From an uncultured Oscillospiraceae bacterium (GTDB lineage Bacteria; Bacillota; Clostridia; Oscillospirales; Oscillospiraceae), in contig CAUBQU010000106.1 of NCBI GenBank assembly GCA_958438185.1, positions 1-5,538 of the forward strand: 5,538 nucleotides of DNA. Direction: 5' to 3'. The notes under the pieces are model-generated. The model ran no database searches and had not been told where the DNA came from. It saw only the letters and a program-made list of their open reading frames with translations. Shown here piece after piece: positions 1-5,538 of this stretch; the first letter of the stretch is position 1, and each line of letters opens with the position of its first letter. Made by a program: the position numbers and the translations under genes.

Positions 1-3000
1 GGTACAACACAAAGGACACCTCATTCGAACTCAGCACCCCTGCGCAGCTCGCGGGCCTGATGGAGATCTGCTCCGGCAGAGCCAACCAGTCCCAGGGCAT
101 TGCCCAGGACCTGTTCAAGGGCAAGACCGTCAAGCTGACGGCCGACCTGGATATGGGCGGCGTCCAAGCATCGGACGGCACCTGGTCCGGCCCCAACTGG
201 GTCCCCTTCGGTTCCAGCAAATACACCTGCTGGCAGGGCACCTTTGACGGCGATGGCCACACCATCTCCAATTTGTATTGCGACGCGAAGCGCGTTGCGG
301 GCTTCTTCGGCGCGATCGGCGGGAACGCCGTCGTCAAGAATCTCGTGATCGGCAACGGCTGCATCAAGAGCACCGGTACCGCCGGTGCGATCACCGGGCA
401 GGCCTACGAAAAGGCCATCATCCTGAACTGCGGCAACTACGCGACGATCACCAGCACCGGCAACAATGTCGGCGGTATCGTCGGCAATACGGCCAATACC
501 TGCTATCTTGGCAACTGCTTCAACGCAGGCGCGGTCACCGGTAACAACTACATCGGCGGCGTCGCCGGTACGGGCATCTGCAAGATGAAGAACATCTACA
601 ATGCCGGCACCGTCACAGCGACGAACGCGAACCCCTGGGTCGGCGGCGTCGTCGGTTCGATGACGATCACGACCATCGTGGAAGAGTCGAACTGGTACAA
701 CGCCGGTACGGTCGCGGCCCCGCAGGCAGGGGCGAGCACGAATGCCTACATCGGCGGTCTGGCCGGTAAGGGCTTCGGCGGCGCAGTCAGCAACCCGAAA
801 TTCCCCATCTTCAAAAACTGCTTCTATATCAAAGCCAGCGACAGCTTCTTCGGCTGCGGCCAGAATACGGAAGACCGCGACGGCATCACCGGCCTGGCGG
901 CTGACGCCCTCAAGACGGCGGCGCTGGGTGCGGGCTTTGTCGCCGACAGCGAGAATGTCAACGGCGGCTACCCCATCCTGAAATGGCAGCAGAAGGTGGA
1001 CGGCAAGTACAACTACGACAAGCCCGAGACGGAGGGCCTGGATATCAACGAAAAGGGCATCCAGAACCCCACCGGCAAGAGCTTTATGGTCGAGATGACG
1101 AACCTGCTGGATTACACGACGATCACCGCCGCGGACTTCACCGTCACAGCGACGTCGGGCGGCAAGCAGGTCCCCATCACCAAGCTGGCCATGACCTATG
1201 TGACGGACGACACGTCCACTAAGGTCACCTTCACCTACGCAGAGCTCCTGGCCGAGACGGAGACGACGCTTTCCGTCAAGTTTAAGGACTGCGAACCCAA
1301 GACCATCACCTTCACGACGCCCGCCAGCGACTCCTGGCTGGGCTACGCGGCAGAAGGCTTTGCCGGCGGCGACGGCTCCAAGGACGACCCGTACCGCATC
1401 GAGACGGTCAATCAGCTGGCGTACTTCGACGCCTCGACGGATAACTTCGAGGGCAAATACGTCGTCCTGGATGCCGACCTGGATCTGGACGGCAAGTATT
1501 GGATGCCCCGTCCCTTTGCCGGATTCTTCGACGGCAAGGGCCACACCATCTCCAACATGAAGGTCCGCGACAGCGTGAAGGACACCTGGTGGGGCGCCAA
1601 CACCGGCTTCTTCTCCCTGCTTGGCAGCACGAAGAGCCACATCAGCTATGTCCATAACCTGACCCTGGCCAACGCCTATATCGACACGAACGGCACCGCC
1701 CGCTACGGCGGCATCCTGGCCGGTCAGATCGGCAACGCCGTCATGATCGAGAACTGCCATGTCTCGGGCTATATCGCGGCGGAATACGCCGGCGGCATCA
1801 TCGGCACGGCCAACGTCTCCAACGGCGATGGCTATGACCACGACTACATCACCCGCTGCTCCGTCAATGCGACGGTGGACGCGACGGTGAGCGGCTCCGG
1901 CAACGCCGGTGGCGTGGCTGGCCGGATGAACTATGGCAACAACTCCAACGGCAGCCTGACGGTCGAGGATTGCTCCGTTGCGGGCTTGGTCAAGGCGGCG
2001 AACTCCGCAGGCGGTGTCCTCGGCCTGACGGAATGCTTCAATACGGCCAATGTCAACCGCTGCTATGTCACGGCGAACATCGAAGGCACCCGGAACGATG
2101 CCGTCGGCCCCGTCAGCGGCATGACCGGCCTGACAAGACCCTCCGGCAGCCAGGCCCCGAAGAAGGTCACAGTCAACAACTCCGTCGCGGCGATGGAATC
2201 TGTCCGCAACGGTGCAGAGTCCGCCGGTACGACCTCCGGCCGTGTCATCGCCAACGGCGCGTTCCTGGCAGAGACCGGCAAGCTGGAATATGCCAATAAC
2301 TACGGCCTGACCACGACGACCGTCAACGGCGCCCCGGCCCCGGCCAGTATCAACAACGGCGACGATGTCACCGCCGAAGAACTGGGCACCCAGTCCTTCT
2401 GGACGGAGAAGGTCGGCTTTGACTTCTCGGAAAACGGCGCTTGGACCTGGGACGAGGCGACGAGCCGCCCGACCCTGAACAAGAGCAAGCAGGCCGTCAT
2501 CACCCTGTCTCTGACCGAGCAGCCGAAGGACGCCACGGCGTATAACAACCGCAGCGCCCTGTTCAGCGTCACTGCCACCGGCGGTACCCTGGGCTACACG
2601 TATCAGTGGCAGAGCAGCCGCTATGCGGACAGAAACTTCAGCGATATCACGGATGCAACCTCCAACGTCCTGCAGCTTGCAAAGAGCGACAGCGCTGCAA
2701 GAGACGGTTATTACTATCGCTGCGTCGTGACAGACAGCACGGGCCATGTCGTCGAATCCGACGCCGCCCAACTGACCGTTGCGGACGCCATCTTCGGCGC
2801 AGCCGCCGCAAAGAAGGACCTGATCGCCTACTACGAAGGCCGCCAGACTCTGGACTACGCCGGGCAGGCCTATGCCCTGGCCCAGGCTGGCGTGGACACC
2901 GGCGCTTACACGGACCTGCTCAAGAGCTACAACAGCTACTATCAGGTCAACAGCAGCCTTGAAGCGCGCAACACGCTGCACTATCTGTATCTCGATGCCT

Positions 3001-5538
3001 ACGTCCGCGACCTCAATGTCATGGATTACACCATCACCGGCAGCGGCGCGGCGACGCAGCGGGATATGATCGCCGAAGCCCTGACGGCGCAGAACGCCGA
3101 CACCGGCTATCTCAAGGCCCCGCAGCCGTACAACTATACCGAATCCAGCGACGCTGTCGGCATGGCCCTGGCCATGGAGATGTACTACGGCGGCGCGGAG
3201 ACTTGGGGCAACGAAGCCGAAGGCACGAAGCTCGGCCGCGCAGGCGCCATTGACTACCTGCTGAGTAAGCTCATCGACTACACCGGCGGCGGCAGAGTCT
3301 ACAGCCTGACGAGCAGCTACACCCCCTCCAGTGAAGCCGTCATCACCGACCAGGCGGACTTCGCCCTCCTGATGGCCCGCCTGACGGATGACCCCGTCTA
3401 TGGCAAGCAGGCCAAGGCCGCTTTGACTGACGTCCTGCAGGCGATGGAGAATATGCTGGTCTCCGATAAGATCACCTATACGAGAAGCGCGGCCCGCTAT
3501 GTCTCGGCCTTTGTCGCCGGGGCAGAGAAGACCGGCAGCTTCCTCAAGCGCAGCCATTATCTGAAGCTGGCCGAGCAGCTGGTAGAGGATTATCTCCTGC
3601 CCTCCGCCGCGGCGGACGGCTCCTTCTGCAAGAATGTCGGCAAGACGGCCTCCACCGGCGATGCCGAGGCGACGGTCGCCGCCCTCATCGCCCTGACGGA
3701 CTACGACAACGAGACCGCCAGCTACGCAGACTACACCTACCCCATGAGCGACACCCAGGCCGTCGCCAATGACGCGGCCAGCCTCGCGATCGCCGACCCC
3801 GTCGTCGCGGACGTGACCCTCATCACGGAAGGCCGCTTCGGCAGCACCATCACCTGGGAAAGCTCCGCAGCAGACGCCATTGACCCCGCCACCGGCAAGG
3901 TCACCCGCGGCAAATTCGATACCCCCGTCACCCTGACGGCGACGATCACCCGCGGCGATGTGAAGGAGACGAGAACCTTTGACCTGACCGTCAAGGCCGA
4001 CGCCAGTGCAGCGGAAGACGCCGTCGACGCCGTCCTGCGGGACCTCGTTGTCCTGCCTGAGACGTCCAAGGACCTGTCCCTGCCCAAGTCCTCCAACGCG
4101 GATGTGACCCTGACGTGGTCCAGCTCCGACGCGGCGGTCCTCGCCCCGGACGGCAAGGTCACCCAGCCCGAGAGCGGCAGCGTCTCCGTCACCCTGACGG
4201 CGACCGCCAGCATGGGCGATGTCACCAAGACCCGGGACTTCACCGTCCTCATCTACGCCAAGACGGCGGACAAGCTGCAGCTCTCCTACGAGATCTGCCG
4301 CAATGACTGGCTGACGAACCGGACTGTCGACGGTTACTGGAACGTCTTTGCCGCCTACGCCGCCCTGGGCGATTACATCCAGGACCCGGCCAACGGCTAC
4401 ACCTTCAACCTGCCGAAGCCCGAATCCAGCTGGTACGGCACCCAGTACGGTGCAATGGTCATCGCCATCGTCGAAATGGGCGAGAACCCCTATAACTATC
4501 AGGGCCAGAACTGGGTCAAGACCCTGGCCAACAACTACGGCGGCCCGTGGTCCGGCGGCGTCTACTCGGAACTGGGTATGATGGCAGCCGGTGCAGGCGA
4601 GAAGTACAACTTCAAGGCCACCGGTTCCGCTGGCATCAGCGCCATCCGGCCCGAATCCATGACCATGGGCATCGACATCGCCGGTTGGGCTGCGACCATC
4701 GCTGCCGTCCACACGGGCGAAGCCGAAGCGGATGCGGCAATTGAGACCTACATCAACTATCTGAAGGCCATGGGCCCCGGCGAGTCCGGCGGTCTGGCTG
4801 GCGGCGGCAACTATATCTCCAACGGCTGCGCCCTGATGGGCTTTTCCGGTCTGCTCCACGCCGGTTACAAGGATTGCGACATCACGGCAGCCCCGTGGGT
4901 CAACGAAACGACCGGCAAGACGATCATCGACGTCGTCTACGACAACAACTATGCAGGCAAGGAGACCATCGTCGGCTACAAGTCCCAGGCGACTGTTTCC
5001 GTCTGCGACTTCTACAACGCCAAGTACAACAACAAGGGCAACAGCTGGATCGAATGCGGCGTCAATAAGGCGCGCCTCGACAAGCAGATCGCCAAGGCCA
5101 ACGAGATCCTTGCCAACAAGGCGCTTTACACCGCCGACTCCATCAAGGCCATTGAAACGGCCCTCGAGACGGTCAAGGGCATTAGCGAAGAGCGTTTGAG
5201 CGCGAAGTTTGCCGACTACGGCGAAGAGTACTACGCGCTGTACGACGCAGTCCGCTATGTCAAGACGGCAGAAAACGCCGTTGCCGACAAGGCCGCGGCT
5301 GACGCTGTCACCGCTCTGATCGACGCCCTGCCCGCAGCAGAAGAGATCACCGCAGAAAACGCTGACGCTGTCGCCGAAGCAAGAGAAGCATTCGACAAGC
5401 TGACAGAATCCCAGCAGTCCCTCGTCTCCGACGATGCCGCTGCGAAGCTGGAAGCCTGCGAAGCCGCTCTGGCCGCACTGGACGACAAGGCTGCCGCCGC
5501 GAAGGTCGAGGAGACCATCAACGCCCTGCCCGCAGCCG
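1..5538 (+). CDS. Giant modular surface/secreted protein, internal fragment (GLUG beta-helices, Ig-like, toroid, FIVAR-like modules)
   Basis: The frame beginning at base 3 is open for all 1845 complete codons; bases 1-2 and 5538 belong to codons cut by the window edges. Both ends are missing, so signal peptide, start, cell-wall anchor and stop cannot be judged. Translation gives recognisable extracellular modules in series: two GLUG beta-helices, two Ig-like domains, two alpha/alpha-toroid-like regions flanking two atrophied bacterial Ig domains, then a FIVAR-like module and a helical repeat. No transmembrane segment was noticed. Such chains are known in large cell-surface proteins of gut Bacillota, where GLUG and Ig-like modules usually form stalks or binding surfaces; an adhesive or ligand-binding surface role is inferred. 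No protease, glycosidase or other catalytic signature was recognised. The coding assignment is very secure; the molecular function is unknown. Confidence 0.95.
24..986 (+). other. Domain: first GLUG-type right-handed beta-helix (residues 8-328)
   Basis: The module opens with the usual lead-in FELSTPAQLAGLMEIC (8-23), followed by LTADLDMGG (45-53) and the FDGDGHTISNL signature (81-91). GLUG-type turns then recur: VGGIVG (156-161), IGGVAG (184-189), VGGVVG (213-218) and IGGLAG (250-255). They alternate with NAG-V strands such as NAGTVTA (200-206). It closes with the characteristic GYPILKW (322-328). GLUG repeats form parallel beta-helix rungs in secreted bacterial proteins, including some IgA-peptidase-type and adhesin-type proteins. 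Turn spacing of about 28, 29 and 37 residues fits slightly irregular rungs. The domain is essentially complete here, although the real gene begins upstream. Role: probably a structural or adhesive surface. Confidence 0.85.
255..1555 (+). repeat. 17-base direct repeat in the lead-ins of the two beta-helices
   Basis: ggccacaccatctccaa is found at 255-271 and 1539-1555. It encodes the GHTISN motif that opens the rungs of each GLUG helix. The flanks diverge (FDGDGHTISNL against FDGKGHTISNM), so this reflects shared domain ancestry and codon bias, not a recent copy. Confidence 0.6.
1032..1331 (+). other. Domain: unassigned Ig-like beta-sandwich (residues 344-443)
   Basis: About 100 residues sit between the two beta-helices. 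They begin at EGLDINEKGIQNPTGKSFMV and end at KTITFTTPAS. The alternating hydrophobic strands (FTVTATSGG, TKVTFTY, TTLSVKF, KTITFTT) and the lack of helices suggest a bacterial Ig-like or similar beta-sandwich spacer. I do not match it confidently to a named family. It probably sets the distance and angle between the two beta-helices. Confidence 0.5.
1362..2480 (+). other. Domain: second GLUG-type beta-helix (residues 454-826)
   Basis: The same architecture as the first helix restarts with GDGSKDDPYRIETVNQLAYF (456-475), LDADLDLDG (489-497) and FFDGKGHTISNM (508-519). GLUG turns follow: GGILAG (569-574), GGIIG (597-601), GGVAG (636-640), GGVLG (670-674) and the degenerate VGPVSG (701-706). 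Cysteines at 585, 619, 657 and 687 recur at a similar rung position. The end motif WTWDEATSRPTLN (814-826) is the usual close of GLUG domains. The lead-in with GxGxxxDPYxI is typical of a domain start, so this is a second independent beta-helix, not a continuation of the first. Confidence 0.85.
2493..2780 (+). other. Domain: Ig-like domain with YQWQ...YYRC core (residues 831-926)
   Basis: The segment runs from AVITLSLTEQPKDATA to ESDAAQLTV. It carries the Ig-type core pattern: YQWQ with Trp869, then DGYYYRCVVTD with Cys907, and a final AAQLTV strand. This pattern is common in bacterial Ig-like domains that space modules in secreted proteins. The partner cysteine of a classical Ig disulfide is absent, as is usual in bacterial versions. 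It links the second beta-helix to the first helical toroid-like region. Confidence 0.75.
2784..3731 (+). other. Domain: alpha/alpha-toroid-like region 1, terpenoid cyclase/prenyltransferase-repeat fold (residues 928-1243)
   Basis: This is a mainly helical stretch of about 315 residues, near the length of a complete alpha/alpha toroid. Prenyltransferase/squalene-cyclase-type repeat features are visible: the helix LDYAGQAYALAQAGVD, the turn NADTGYLK (D1033, G1035) followed by SSDAVGMALAMEMYYGG, and DGSF (1205-1208) followed by STGDAEATVAALIAL (1217-1231). DGSF plus a helix starting Thr-hydrophobic is the QW-like repeat pattern. I saw no DxDD or metal-binding triad of true cyclases or prenyltransferases, so catalysis of that type is unlikely. 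Related toroids occur in transcobalamin-like and complement-like proteins; corrinoid or other ligand binding is possible but unproven. Confidence 0.6.
3750..3992 (+). other. Domain: atrophied bacterial Ig-like domain, copy 1 (residues 1250-1330)
   Basis: The copy starts with the helix-like DTQAVANDAASLAI. It then shows the family pattern ITWESSAADAIDPATGKVTR (Trp1285), a VTLTATITRGDVKETRTFDLTV strand pair, and ends at V1330. The order TWxSS...I...GKVTR...VTLTATIT.GD...T..F.LTV is the hallmark of atrophied bacterial Ig domains in Bacillota surface proteins. It is the first of two tandem copies and separates the two toroid-like regions. Confidence 0.8.
3925..4204 (+). repeat. 19-base direct repeat within the tandem Ig-like domains
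   Basis: The 19-mer ccgtcaccctgacggcgac occurs at 3925-3943 and again at 4186-4204. It encodes the same VTLTAT strand in the two atrophied Ig-like copies. It is a by-product of domain duplication plus uniform codon choice, not a separate genetic element, but it could support recombination between the copies. Confidence 0.7.
4011..4253 (+). other. Domain: atrophied bacterial Ig-like domain, copy 2 (residues 1337-1417)
   Basis: This is the second tandem copy, with AEDAVDAVLRDLVV, LTWSSSDAAVLAPDGKVTQ (Trp1372), SVTLTATASMGDVTKTRDFT and a final VLI. The conserved Trp lies 87 residues after that of copy 1. The two copies share an identical 19-base stretch in their VTLTAT strand (3925-3943 and 4186-4204), but otherwise differ clearly. 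They therefore look like old duplicates or independently recruited members of one family. Confidence 0.8.
4272..4877 (+). other. Domain: toroid-like helical region 2 (residues 1424-1625)
   Basis: The helical pairs again resemble prenyltransferase-type repeats. TVDGYWNVFAAYAALGDYI (Trp1446) is followed by GTQYGAMVIAIVEMGENP (1479-1496) and QGQNWVKTLANNYGG. Next come GVYSELGMMAAG, SMTMGIDIAGWAATIAAVHTG and GGLAGGGNYISNGCALMGFS. The unit 'helix, ALxxMGxNPxNxxGxNxVxxL, Gly-rich turn' is typical of bacterial toroid proteins. At about 200 residues it is shorter than region 1 and may be a partial toroid, or one part of a single toroid interrupted by the Ig-like pair. No catalytic motif was recognised. 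Confidence 0.6.
4878..5066 (+). other. Linker segment with Tyr/Asn-rich, two-cysteine stretch (residues 1626-1688)
   Basis: About 63 residues link the second toroid-like region to the FIVAR-like module. The first part (KTIIDVVYDNNYAGKETIVG) looks like beta strands. The second (SVCDFYNAKYNNKGNSWIECG) has two cysteines at 1668 and 1685, 17 residues apart. I recognise no family. The cysteines could pair, but this cannot be told from sequence. Confidence 0.35.
5067..5183 (+). other. Domain: FIVAR-like helical module (residues 1689-1727)
   Basis: KARLDKQIAKANEILANKAL followed by YTADSIKAIETALETVKGI matches the FIVAR pattern: L..xI..A..I....YT..S...hh.AL..V. FIVAR modules are short helical units of large Gram-positive surface proteins and often sit between binding domains and the wall anchor. 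Only one clear copy is present. A less clear helical stretch (5184-5279) with a Tyr-rich segment (YGEEYYALYDAVRYV) connects it to the following repeats. Confidence 0.65.
5283..5537 (+). repeat. Ala/Glu-rich 66-residue helical repeat: one full copy plus the start of a second
   Basis: Copy 1 occupies 5283-5480 (residues 1761-1826). Copy 2 begins at 5481 and is cut by the window end after 19 residues. The alignment is ADKAAADAVTALIDALPAA against DDKAAAAKVEETINALPAA, a spacing of 198 bases. Near the end of the overlap the DNA is almost identical (gccctgcccgcagc in both). The body of copy 1, AREAFDKLTESQQSLVSD followed by a KLEACEAAL helix, resembles the 'AYDALTxEQKxLV' helical repeats common in large Bacillota surface proteins, often in arrays. 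The array probably continues downstream. Confidence 0.75.

Noticed and set aside
3742..3770. In-frame ATG after TYP (atgagcgacacc) as a possible internal start splitting the gene before the Ig-like pair
   Set aside because: The frame is open upstream with continuous domain content, and no convincing ribosome binding site or intergenic gap precedes it.
3737..4252. Minus-strand frame of 171 codons opposite the atrophied Ig domains, and similar ones at 2300-2578, 2063-2296, 1412-1642 and 5255-5521
   Set aside because: The Val/Thr/Ser/Arg-rich composition mirrors the sense codons. No family is recognisable, and all are covered by the real gene.
21..4859. A minus-strand open frame of about 1612 codons starting at a GTG
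   Set aside because: It lies in exact antisense register with the coding frame. Its product is low-complexity Val/Gly/Ala/Asp/Arg without any domain, whereas the + frame encodes clear GLUG, Ig-like and FIVAR-like motifs. It is explained by the absence of TTA, CTA and TCA codons in the real gene.
2784..4877. A true terpene cyclase or prenyltransferase enzyme
   Set aside because: The helical repeats resemble that fold, but I saw no DxDD motif or Zn-binding triad, and the regions sit in a chain of extracellular modules. A binding or structural role fits better.
4951..4970. GGAG-like purine stretch (gcaaggagacc) as a ribosome binding site
   Set aside because: It encodes the in-frame residues AGKET and has no suitable start codon at the right distance that would open a plausible gene.
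278..5199. Many short + strand open frames in the other two frames (for example 278-544, 742-981, 2606-2962, 4115-4306, 4951-5199)
   Set aside because: Their products are Arg/Gln/Ser/Pro/Thr-rich out-of-frame readings of the GC-rich gene, with no domain, no credible ribosome binding site and complete overlap with the real frame.
1..5538. CRISPR array, tRNA/rRNA, insertion sequence, riboswitch or terminator
   Set aside because: The whole window is coding. The only direct repeats are those encoding duplicated protein motifs, and no hairpin followed by a T-run or transposase motif was seen.

Overview
The window is a single protein-coding gene fragment. On the + strand, the frame whose first complete codon is at base 3 is open to the last complete codon at 5535-5537. 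That gives 1845 residues with no start codon, signal peptide, anchor or stop inside the window. Both gene ends lie outside, so no promoter, ribosome binding site or terminator is expected and none is seen. Residue numbers below count from the codon at base 3 as residue 1.

The protein looks like a very large, modular, secreted or cell-surface protein. In order it has: a first GLUG-type beta-helix (about residues 8-328); an unassigned Ig-like beta domain (344-443); a second GLUG-type beta-helix (454-826); an Ig-like domain with a YQWQ...YYRC pattern (831-926); a helical region resembling an alpha/alpha toroid of the terpenoid cyclase/prenyltransferase-repeat fold (928-1243); two tandem atrophied bacterial Ig-like domains (1250-1330 and 1337-1417); a second toroid-like segment (1424-1625); a short Cys/aromatic linker; a FIVAR-like helical module (1689-1727); a helical connector; and an Ala/Glu-rich 66-residue repeat that starts a second copy just before the window ends.

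This combination is typical of giant extracellular proteins of gut-associated Bacillota (clostridia of the Oscillospirales/Lachnospirales kind). The DNA is GC-rich (about 60% by eye), with C or G strongly preferred at third codon positions. The taxonomic call is an inference from domain style and base composition, not from a marker gene. The function cannot be fixed from sequence alone. The beta-helices and Ig-like modules suggest a stalk or adhesive surface. The toroids could bind a ligand or be purely structural.

The other notable property is an antisense frame in exact codon register that stays open from base 24 to the window end, because the real gene uses no TTA, CTA or TCA codon over that whole span. 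It is best read as a shadow of strong codon bias, and it is a trap for gene callers because the true frame has neither start nor stop here.
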